A stretch of DNA of 64,000 bases, from contig NC_089274.1 of the NCBI RefSeq assembly GCF_963678975.1, positions 49,980,900 through 50,044,899 on the forward strand, read 5' to 3'. Numbering within the stretch: the first letter of the stretch is position 1; every line of letters starts with the position of its first letter. The stretch is from Dysidea avara (Eukaryota; Porifera; Demospongiae; Dictyoceratida; Dysideidae). The notes beneath the pieces were generated by a model. That model made no database searches. It saw only the letters and a program-made list of their open reading frames with translations, and had not been told where the DNA came from. Positions 34,301 to 42,200 of the stretch are shown here, one piece after another. A program made the translations under genes and the position numbers.

Positions 34301-37300
34301 GCAAATTATAGCCAAACAACCTCAAATTTGAGTTTAATCTGATGACAAAACTACATAAATTATGACATTTATTGATTTATCTCACAGGAGTATTGTACAT
34401 AACCCCTATGCCTCACTCCTGGATATCTCTCCATGTTTTGGTTGTATATGTACCTGCAGTGCTCATGGTTAGATTTTTAAAAAAATTGAATGGCAAACAA
34501 AGAATGTAGATTAAGGGTGTAACTGCGTGGGTGGTTGATTTTATATGAATTTGCTGCTAAAAATTACCAATGAAATATGCTATGAACTTGCAACAAGTAT
34601 TAATTTGTTTCTTGGATAAAGATCTTCAATTTGGCACCTAATTTGAACAAACTGAGTGTTGTATGGTGATATATAGACAAAGGTCACTATTTTAAACTGT
34701 AGAGGACGCCAAAGGTCAAATTTGCGATGGCTCCACATCTCAAAATACACTTCATGATGGGTAGATACTATGTGCAAAGTTTCATACTTTCTGCACAATA
34801 TTTCGGCTAAGCTGCTCTACTATTTACAATGTCACGCACGTGATCTATTGTGCTGTCTTAGTGGCCATGTTTAAATAGCTTCATGATCAGACGATCGGTA
34901 AGCATTTATACAATTTATTTCTAGCCGTAAAACAAAGCAGTAGGGTTATTTTGGCTGATTTTAGCGATTTACAGTGTCACGCATGTGGGCTGGTTGTTTT
35001 TGTAACATTCCTTAAATAAATTCTCCGCATAACTGTACTGTATTTGCCAAAGTGTGCTGTATTTGCCCAATTAGCTGCATAACTGTACTGTGTGACTCAT
35101 ACAGTACAGTTATGTAATTAGTACTGTATGGACAATACGATAGGCGGAATCGCTTTGATCCTCCCATGCAAAGTACAATATTCTAATAGAGCAGTCACAT
35201 ATGCTTGTAAGCTTCAGATACCAAATTTAATTTTTATTGGTGCTAAGCAAAATAGAGAAATTTCTAGCAAAATAGATATAAAAAAAAAAGAATTGTTGGA
35301 AAGAAAATAAAAGCAAATAGGCTCATCCCTATTACTCAGTCAGTAGAAAATTCCGTTAAATAAATTTTTGCAAAAAAAAACCCATAGCAACTTGTTGAAA
35401 GCATTTCTGGTCGATCTGAAGGCTTGTTTGGGGTTAGTTTTACCTAACCAATACTGCCTCATCGTTGTTGGTTTTTGGGAGATATTTTTTCATGGGCCAT
35501 GCCCACACCTTTGTGATCCCTACTATACTGTATGATAATATAATTAGCCATGAACACTAGTACAGTACAACCTCACTTAGTGACCACCTCATTTATAGTG
35601 GCCAGGTCCAGATGTATCTTCCAATTGATTTGATCTTCATCTATAGGGCCACCTTATTAATAAGGCCAGTGGCCACATACTGCAGGACCAACTGGTAACA
35701 CTAACACAATAATCCCTTAATTAAGGGGCCAGCTGAACAGACAGTCAACGTATCACTGCAAAAGTTGCTTCATGCTTTTAGCAGCCACTCTGTCTCATAA
35801 TCGTATCTGTGCACTACCTAGCCAAAAATTCACCCAAAAACCAGCTTCATAACTCCATCCTGGCACCTTGGCAGTATTGGTTACGTATTGCCAAGCCCAA
35901 AAGTAACTTCAGTATGATCGTAAAGGCTTCCGTAACAATTTTTTTTTTAAATTTATACAATGGAATTTTCTACTGACTAACTGCCTGTCTGCCGGCCCAG
36001 GCAAGTGTAACTCGATAACGGCTAAGGCTATGGGCTTGATTTTTTCACTGTTCGACGTCGCTTCATCCCGAGTTGTGCCTTTTGGCATACCGCAGTATGT
36101 ACAATGCATACATCATGGACTTACCTTTGTCCTCCTTTGTGTCCCATTTCTTTTTGCTGACAGCTCAAGGTGTCGATTCGCGGTATCGAGATGCATGGCT
36201 TCCCTACAGTATGTTTGTAAACAGGAATCGTCCATATTTTCCGTGGTGACTGGACTGATTGTAGAGACAATTCTAACACTGTTCTTCATTTGTAACGCTG
36301 TGTAATGGGTTGAACATAGCTGAAAGCAAAGTGTAATGGCCGCTGCACCAGTAATTGATAGTTGGGGGCATGCGAATCGTCATATTTTCGTGGTGACTGA
36401 ATTGTTGTAGAGGCACTTCTTCTACTGTTTTTCATCTGTAGCGCTGTGTAATGGGCTGAACATAGCTGAAAGCGAAGCGCAACTGTCACTGCACTTTAGA
36501 AGCAGTTTTGATAGCTGGGGTGTGCGCTCAGCCGAAAACATTAATTCTGGTGCCATCCTTTCTTTTGATGTGGTATGTGTGGGTTCACCAGCCATAATAA
36601 TGTTTCAAAAAAAGTACACAAACAAGTTTAAGGAAAAGTTAGAAATTTTAACTTCGATTAGGGATCATAGAAAAAAAAATTTTGGAAACAAGGGAGGTTG
36701 CCTACACCTGCAGATATACTAGTGAACATTTAATCCCTAATTCAGTCATGGTTTTGGGTATAGACTGAATTAGGGAGGTGTAGGCAACCTCCCTTGTTTC
36801 CTTACTTTTTTTCTATGATCCCTAATCGAAGTTAAAATTTCTAATTTTTCCTTAAACTTGTATGTATATAGCTGTTACAGCAGCTAAAGCCAGGTGTTGA
36901 TTTGTTGAAAACCTTGATAATAAGGCCACTTTGTTTATGGCCGGATTAATGAAGTTTTCATTAATAAGGCCATGTCACTAAAAGGGCCACTTATTGTGGG
37001 TCCTAAAGGTGGTCCTATTAATGAGGTTTCACTGTATTTGCAGGTGTAGATTACCTCACTACCTTTCATTTTTATGATGCTTGCAAGAGTTCATATTGCA
37101 TCACGTATTATACACAAGAACATGTCCCAGTAGTACTGTAATGGTGTGTGAAAACACATTTATGATCATTACTAGGTTACTATTGAACCTTCAAAAAAAC
37201 TTACCATAAAGTGTCATTATCAAGGTATCGTTTTTGCAGACTATCCAGCCCCACCCCCTCCCTGTGGATCTCATCAATCACAGTATTACACAAACTGGTC

Positions 37301-38573
37301 TATTAATAGTAACACACATCCATTTATAGTATAACAGGACCTACCAGGTGCATGAAAGAGGGCAGGATGACGTCATTCTGACGACTCCATTCTTGAGCGA
37401 CACCAACTGCTAGTTCCTCATGTGGTACAATAAACAGTTTACGGAGTGGAGTATGGAGCGAACGATGGTCCAAACTGACTCCGTATCCTTCGCCTTCTAA
37501 CAGGGGAGTGTGGATTATTCATAGATTTCAGTATTCTTCAGTCACCTTCACAGTATACACTCGCTTTCTTATAAAATCGTTTCCGTCCTACGACAATAAT
37601 AGTAGCTCATTATTTATTTTTTTTTTTCAAAGGAGGTTCACATACAACTGGTGAATGTACACCACAATCACGGATCCAGGATGGGACATTTGGGACAAAT
37701 GCCCCCCCCCCCCCTCAATTCCTCACCTTGTGGAGGAGCCAGTCATACTTTTGATTAAAATAGCTACTAAACTTTGTCAGGCTAAGAAACTCATGAAAAT
37801 ATGCATTTTACTAGCATTTATTACAAATTCACCTGAAACCAAAGCAAACCAAAGACTAACTGTGAAATTGTCACCCAGCACCTTCGTGCGTACTAAGCGC
37901 CTCTAACAATAATTATCGTGTTGCATTTATTTGAGACATTCAGAGCCTTTTAAGACTTCATAACCATCTGAAAAGGTAAAAATCAACAGTGAGACACAGA
38001 CACTTCTAAAAGGCGATTATTTTTGTTGCTTCAAAAATGCAGCACTGAACTAGAGAATCTGGCTCTCCCAAACCACTTACAACTTAGCCTGTTTGTGCCC
38101 CTCCCCTTGCCAACTCCTGGATCCGCCCCTGCACCATACTACTACTATATACTTATTACTAGCTACTTACTTAGCTTACTATTAGTCTCGTGTCCAGACC
38201 GCTTTTTTGTGTGGGGGCGGAGAAAAAAGTAGACTATGCCAGATGATTTGCTCCAAATCAGTTTAACGTTCACGTGAAAAAATAAAATCATGGACACCCT
38301 CCAGCATTTACCGTGGATCAAAGGCACTGGAGAGAGAGAGAAAAAAAGATCAGCCTATGATTGCCTAAATTATTTCAGGTTCACAGACAAGACAAAAAGT
38401 CCACAAATCTATTTACAACATGCCAACACTCCTTTTTTTTCTCCGCCCCCACACAAAAAGAAGGGGGAAAAAACGTTCTGGCACGAGACTAGCTCACTAC
38501 AATGTGCGTTATGTCCCTTACCCCATTGTCGGCTACTGAAGCGACGCCGTAAAACTGTGACTAAAACACGCAT
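18759..38573 (-). CDS. ATPAF2: ATP12-family F1-ATPase assembly chaperone, complete, eight exons
   Basis: Mitochondrial matrix chaperone that binds F1 alpha subunits during ATP synthase assembly. Exons, 5' to 3' on the minus strand: 38573-38522, 37587-37546, 37496-37345, 37299-37205, 19306-19226, 19175-19075, 19018-18903, 18857-18759. They total 738 nt, 245 residues, and every junction is in phase. The N-terminus MRVLVTVLRRRFSSRQW is a classic basic mitochondrial presequence. Next come GRKRFYKKASVY, EGEGYGVSLDHRSLHTPLRK, TSLCNTVID, a split Cys codon (TG before, C after the long intron) giving DTLCYYTDEPEEL, and the C-terminal LSVSQTCQLTRLETRYQV and WGQVEAQHRVDEAHL. These match the human protein in order. 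Small introns are 45-56 bp, the first is 934 bp, and the fourth is 17,898 bp (19307-37204). The human protein is about 289 residues, so this one is compact. Confidence 0.92.
19840..20412. mobile_element. Foldback element, CAGGAGCTCATCGAGTCC family
   Basis: Terminal inverted repeats run about 70 bp from CAGGAGCTCATCGAGTCCG. The flanking 7-bp direct repeat is GCCAAAC (19833-19839, 20413-20419). The two small open frames inside (both strands) have no family signature. It sits near the 3' end of the long ATPAF2 intron. Confidence 0.85.
20666..21560. mobile_element. Composite hairpin element, copy 2 (inverted relative to 1200-1985)
   Basis: The hairpin 20666-20908 (ATGAAGTAGGGATCC arms, TAGCTCGGTGGGAAATC inner arms) is followed by the 41-bp motif at 20957-20997 and then by a block at about 21330-21560 (CTGCTTCGTTTGGCCT, GGCACATCCCACTGGG) that mirrors 1230-1420. 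It inserted in the ATPAF2 intron. Confidence 0.65.
21590..23940 (+). pseudogene. Decayed retroelement: RT palm (YLDDG) and restriction-like endonuclease
   Basis: Frames joined by several frameshifts. About 21690-21830 carries WYLDDGTCVGS, an RT active-site motif, followed by GLTLNLKKCEVFF. 21897-22115 and 22097-22690 continue the thumb (LPMRLGGLGIRQASD, IPPAEFVVALRLWLGIPVF). 22703-23044 is a Zn-knuckle plus restriction-like endonuclease: DHLIGCGHGPLRIRRHN, then RPGDIFHPDF and YFDVSVRS, a PD...D-type core. 23011-23226 is a C-terminal domain. Downstream frames 23253-23937 contain VTNRFSLLSVE and Ser/Pro-rich text of uncertain role. A 49-bp tandem duplication at 22663-22760 breaks the zinc-knuckle region. 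No upstream fingers-palm motifs were seen, so it is 5' truncated and inactive. Confidence 0.75.
24208..24288. repeat. Hairpin with about 27-bp arms
   Basis: GAGTTCAAGGCGAGCTAGGG and CCAACCCTAACTCGCCTTGA form a stem around a 32-bp loop. The surrounding 23941-24634 has no gene and no other obvious structure. Confidence 0.65.
24635..25722. repeat. 32-bp satellite, exactly 34 units
   Basis: Unit: TAACAGTGTCACACAG followed by TAGTACTGTATACTAG. 1088 bp equals 34 x 32. Units are almost identical; the only variant I see is TTG for TAG in units 1, 4, 19 and 26. There are no spacers and the arrays contain stops in coding frames. It lies in the long ATPAF2 intron. Confidence 0.97.
25862..26366. mobile_element. 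MITE with ACCGTATATGACCGTAT ends and AAACGCCGGG internal repeats
   Basis: 18-bp perfect terminal inverted repeats TACCGTATATGACCGTAT, flanked by TA-like duplication. Inside, the motif (A)AACGCC(C)GGG and variants appear about eight times near both ends, a subterminal array that could bind a transposase. TA target use would fit a Tc1/mariner-type origin; that is inference. Confidence 0.75.
26641..26719. repeat. Cluster of the TCTAATAGAGCAGTC-type motif
   Basis: Four reverse-orientation copies or part copies (GACTGCTTTATTAGAGT, GACTGTTCTATTAGAG, GACTGCTCTATTAGAGTATC) within 80 bp. The same motif is dispersed across the window near hairpin elements. Confidence 0.7.
26884..28020. mobile_element. 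Composite hairpin-plus-body element, copy A
   Basis: A 270-bp near-perfect hairpin (26884-27156; arms start TTTGGAATTTTCAACTAGAG and carry GTAGGGACCATAGCAC) is followed by about 860 bp of body ending GTGGTCCCTACTATACAG. The start motif GTAGGGACCA and the end TGGTCCCTACT are inverted, so they are probably the true termini. Related copies are at 28190-28960, 35333-35533, 35815-36865, 39927-40560 and 40796-41870. Body frames are broken; none is recognised. Confidence 0.7.
28190..28960. mobile_element. Composite hairpin-plus-body element, copy B (3' truncated)
   Basis: The hairpin 28190-28462 is almost identical to that of copy A. The body continues to about 28940 and then stops matching. A GATACTCTAATAGAACAGTC motif precedes it at 28074. 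Parts of the body keep an open frame (SEKIKSVALAVIELRLSEG) also seen in other copies. Confidence 0.7.
29045..29156. repeat. 56-bp tandem duplication
   Basis: Two identical units, 29045-29100 and 29101-29156, each containing GATACTCTAATAAAACAGCC. Confidence 0.9.
29170..29500. repeat. AT-rich region with TATATCGTGATA repeats
   Basis: Repeated palindromic TATATCGATATA / TATCGTGATA motifs near both ends. Similar motifs occur at 19690-19790 and 20500-20575. Probably subterminal repeats of degraded DNA transposons. Confidence 0.5.
30480..32805. mobile_element. Palindromic element with GGGTCATTCC ends, 2.3 kb, nested
   Basis: Arms 30480-31215 and 32071-32805 (about 735 bp each, few mismatches) surround an 855-bp centre. 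Termini GGGTCATTCCGTGTCAAATC and reverse complement match the 8639-13565 element. The 9-bp ATTGTTATT lies on both sides (30471-30479 and 32807-32815, with one extra C on the right). Mirror-image open frames at 30874-31098 and 32187-32411 exist only because the arms match. Confidence 0.85.
33083..33182. repeat. 20-bp tandem repeat, five units
   Basis: Unit CATTCTCAGGTACTGTAGGT; the last unit carries a change to CTTTAGAG. An inverted partial unit (GTACCTGAGAA) lies upstream at about 33050. Confidence 0.92.
34053..34194. repeat. Hairpin with about 47-bp arms
   Basis: GTTAGACACCGAGACCAACG and AAGCGATTTAGTAACCCC pair with GGGGTTACTAAATCGCTT and the end TCTTGGTGTCTAAC. The loop is GC-rich. Confidence 0.75.
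35333..35533. mobile_element. Composite element body fragment
   Basis: Matches the 3' 200 bp of copy A (CAGTAGAAAATTCCGTT through CCTACTATACTGTATGAT). 5' truncated. Confidence 0.65.
35815..36865. mobile_element. Composite hairpin-plus-body element, reverse orientation
   Basis: The reversed body (35815-36600) is followed by a divergent hairpin at 36617-36865 (arms include TTCGATTAGGGATCATAG and GGAGGTTGCCTACACC). The body-hairpin order is the mirror of copy A, so hairpin and body belong to one unit. Confidence 0.65.
37205..38573 (-). CDS. ATPAF2: ATPAF2 5' exons (four)
   Basis: 38573-38522 encodes the presequence MRVLVTVLRRRFSSRQW and one base of a Gly codon. 37587-37546 encodes GRKRFYKKASVYCE. 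37496-37345 encodes EGEGYGVSLDHRSLHTPLRK and LFIVPHEELAVGVAQEWSRQ. 37299-37205 encodes TSLCNTVIDEIHREGVGL and ends at YLDNDTL plus TG of a Cys codon. Introns are 934, 49 and 45 bp. The start codon is 307 bp past the stop of the parkin-like gene. The first intron holds two MITEs. Confidence 0.9.
37672..38133. mobile_element. Probable MITE with GGATCCAGGA ends
   Basis: ACGGATCCAGGATGGGAC at the left and CTCCTGGATCCGCCCCTG at the right are imperfect inverted repeats enclosing a poly-C stretch. It lies in ATPAF2 intron 1. Confidence 0.55.
38183..38491. mobile_element. MITE with TAGTCTCG...CCAGA ends
   Basis: TAGTCTCGTGTCCAGACCGC...GTGTGGGGGCGG on the left and its complement on the right (ending CTGGCACGAGACTA). 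The same end pattern occurs at 58873-59286 and 59516-59616. Its right end is 31 bp from the ATPAF2 first-exon donor. Confidence 0.75.
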
Positions 38574-38880
38574 CCCTGTAGTCTTGTGCGTCGTTCAGAG
38601 CATAGGAATAGATAATCTATGTTCAGTCAGGAGCACCAGAAGGTTTATTTTCCGCCCCCCACAACAACCGTCTGTCACGCGAGACATGCCCGCGCTTCTA
38701 TGTGGTCGCATGTACGTGACCGAAGATTTTTCATGCACGTATGTATTGCACTAGCTACATTTCTCTAATAATTATGGTTTTCAGTTACCCTTGCAGTTCA
38801 TGACAATATATACTACCAACTGTATACAGTACACATGCATATAGTAGATAATCACATTACAAAATAAACAAAACATTTTG

Positions 38881-39055
38881 TTACTTTGGCCAATGAGCAA
38901 CTTTTTCCCAGGGAGGGTAGATTTCAAATTCCTGTCAACACCACCATGGTAACAGCAAACAATAAATGTCAACTCACATCTTTGGCAGCTATTGTCTGTT
39001 CAGCACATTTCTCAGTGTCATGCCAGATACTCTTACACTCCATACAATATGCTTG
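38881..39055 (-). CDS. PRKN: Terminal exons of the parkin-like gene
   Basis: 39055-38978 encodes the second half of the IBR (QAYCMECKSIWHDTEKCAEQ). A 46-bp intron of the usual local size (38977-38932, GTGAGT...GACAG) leads to 38931-38881 and a TAA. If the last intron were not spliced, the frame would stop after two more codons, so either way translation ends without RING2. Confidence 0.65.
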
Positions 39056-39210
39056 CTGAAAGGTAAGACACATGCAGGATTCTTCAGTGCACAAACAACT
39101 GATGATGTAATTATGTGAGTACTGTCAGTACACAATAGTAACCAAGAGTACTGAATGGCATTTTATCCCAAAATGGTAATTTGAAATGCGTATGTAGCAG
39201 CGGGCACCAG

Positions 39211-39289
<79 letters not shown>

Positions 39290-42200
39290 CAACAGTTTAG
39301 GACCTAAAATAACTCCAGCTTGCTCTTGAAAGCAGTAAAGCAAACAAGCATGTTGCCACACCTTCAGATAAATATTAGCTATTTCACTTTAATGTCATCG
39401 TATTTTCTACAGTAACATAAACAAACAATTACTGAAATATCCATGTTACCCTATGCAATCATTGATCATGTGATACTCTTGGTTACTACTTGGTACTGTA
39501 TACGTACAAATTGTCAAGGGACATATTTTTGGCGGATTTCACAATTGCTGGGCTTGTCTGCAACATTTCCATCCTCAGATATTAAGGATTGGCTCATAAC
39601 TGATCCTCAAAAATTAAACACTGAAATTTATTAATCCGCAAAAAATACATACCTCAAAAAAGTGTATAGAAATGTGATCGCAGATGAACAAAGACTTAAA
39701 CATATAATAATTGATGCCAGTGATTGAAATGGTACAATGATTCCAATCAAAACAGCTTAACACACATAATACACTATACCTATACTGATCATTGAGAGAT
39801 GGCAACTCATCTGTCATGAAAGCAAATGTCAAACAGGTTAGTAAATAGTGCATTACCACCTATTATGTAGAGACTATTGGAAAAAGGGCATTTAATGGCT
39901 GGAAGCAAGTCTTTTCTATTATCATACAGTACGATAGTAACTGTATAGTAGGGACCACAAAACAGTAGGCGTGGCCCACGAAATAAAATTACCCAAAAAC
40001 CAACCTCAATTTTCCCTGATGACGATGAGGCAGTATTGGTAAGGTAAAACTAAGCCCAAACAAGCTTTCAGATCGACCCGAAACGCTTTCAACAAGTTGC
40101 TACGGAATTTAAAAAAAATTTTATTCGACAGAATTTTCTACTGACTGAGTAAGTAAGTAACTGACTGATTCCTTCAGACAAGTGTAACTCGATAACGGCT
40201 AAAGCTACGGGCTTGACTTTTTCACTGTTCGACGTCGCTTCGGCCCGACAGGTGCCTTTTGGCATACCGCAGTACATACAATGTATTCTTCATGGACTTA
40301 CCAGCGTCCTCCTTTGTGTCCCCAGAATTCATCTTTGCTGACAGGGAAAGGTGTCGATTTGGTGCGAGTACGTGATGGCTTCCCTTCGAAACGGAAATTG
40401 TCTGAATTTTTCATAGTGGCTATTTTGATTGCAACAAGCAGTTCTTGATTCGTATTGCTGTGTAACGGGTTGAACATAGCCAACAGCGAAGTGTAATGGA
40501 TACATCACTTTTCAGATGATAGTTAATAAAATTGGGGCGCGGCACCATTTCTTTTGGTATGCGTAGATTGTAGAGGTTCTTCTGGAAAAGTTCTAGATTC
40601 GTAACCTTAATAGTTACAAATAGCTTGATTTGGAGCATTTTCTGTAATAGTGAATATATGAAAATGACCTCCTTCCTGCATGGAAATCTGAATTTTGTTG
40701 TGGATGAGAAACAAGTAATCAAGTTTGCCTGGCCTAAAGGCTAACTAAAGGCTAACAGCCAACAATACAACATTTACAACAAGTACATAATTTTTTTTTG
40801 GAATTTTCAATTAGAGTAGGGACCATAGCATATCAATAAAAAGTACTGAAACAAGCTGGATTAGTACACGATATTAAATCACAGTAAAGCAATAAGAAGT
40901 GTTATATCCCTACTATGCTCAGGATACCATTATGGAAATGCACAGTAGGGATATAACACTTCTTATTGTTTTAATATCGTGCACTACTCCAACTTGTTTT
41001 AGTACTTTTATCGATGTGTTATGGTCCCTACTCTGGTAGAAAATTCCAAAATTTCTGTGTACTTGTATGTTAACTTTGTTTTGTAAATAGTTATTATGAC
41101 TGGTGAACCCACACGTATTGCATCCGAAATGGTGCTGTGCGTCCCAGCTATATCAATTATCATCTGAAAAGTGAAGTATCTGTTGTCAATTATGTTCAAC
41201 CCATTACACAGCATTTCAAATCGAAAAGCACCTCTGCAATCCACACATACTGAAAGAAAGAAATGGTGCCACACCACCATTTGAAAAGTGAAGTATCCAT
41301 TATGCTTCGTTGTCAGCTATGTTCAACCCGTTACACAGCAGTACGAATCAAGAACTGTTTGAAAGTACGTCTGCAATCAAAATAGCCACTATGAAAATTA
41401 TGGACGATTTCCGTTACGAAGAGAAGCCATCACATGCTACTGCCAAATTGACACTTTTCGCTGTCAGCAAAGATGAATGGGACACAAAGGAGGACACTGG
41501 TAAGTCCATGAAGAATACATTGTACGTACTGCGGTATGCCAAAAGACACCTCCAGGCCGAAGCAACATTGAACAGTGAAAAAATCAAGCCCATAGCCTTA
41601 GCTATTGTCAAGTTACACTTGTCTGAAGACATCAGTCAGTCAGTAAAAAATTCTGTTTAATAATTTTTTTTTAAAAATCCGTAGCATATTGTTGAAAGCA
41701 TTTCGGGTCAATCTGAAGGCTTGTTTGTGCTTAGTTTTGCCTAACAAATGCTGCCTCATCGTCGTCAGGGAAAATTGAGGCTGGTTTTTGGGTGGTGTTA
41801 TTTCGTGGACCACACCTACTACTCCTTTGTGGTCCCTACTATACAGTTACTACCGTACTGTATGATAGTTTCCTTCAGAGGTTTCTATCTAGGAGGCATG
41901 AATCGAACAAAATTGCACACAAACACCTACAACTTCTAACCGACGCACATACTTCCAGTTTATACCGTTCAATAGTGATCTTTGTTCTTCCTGAGTCCCA
42001 AGTTTTACGTAAATCAAGCCAGTAGTCTTCAAGTTATGAGCAAAAGGTAGCACCTATAACAACCATTGTTCAGTCAAACCTAAAATAACTCATGAATGGG
42101 ACATTCAATCTCTGTAAAATTTCTATGCTGGTTGTCATCCGACTAGTTGGATATATATCCTCAAAGTGGCAGGGTAATTTCCTAGTGAGTAATTCATTGG

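Larger units (their letters stand above)
29968..34824. mobile_element. Palindromic element, AGTAGAGCA termini, about 4.9 kb
   Basis: Left arm 29968-30432, right arm 34403-34824; the right arm reversed starts AGTAGAGCAGCTTAGC. Shared text includes AAAGTATGAAACTTTGCACA and GAAGTGTATTTTGAGATGTG. It contains the element 30480-32805 and a spacer with small repeats. No transposase was seen. Confidence 0.75.
29556..35180. mobile_element. GTTAAAGCACC-family repeat copy split by a later insertion
   Basis: 29556-29967 matches 56628-56925, and 34827-35060 matches 56930-57130. The paralogue at 56.6 kb is uninterrupted. Here the two halves are separated by the 29968-34824 palindromic element. 35068-35180 also matches 61190-61315. 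Confidence 0.75.

Noticed and set aside
38290..38754. 154-codon + strand frame
   Set aside because: It runs over a MITE arm and over the antisense of the ATPAF2 first exon; no signature.
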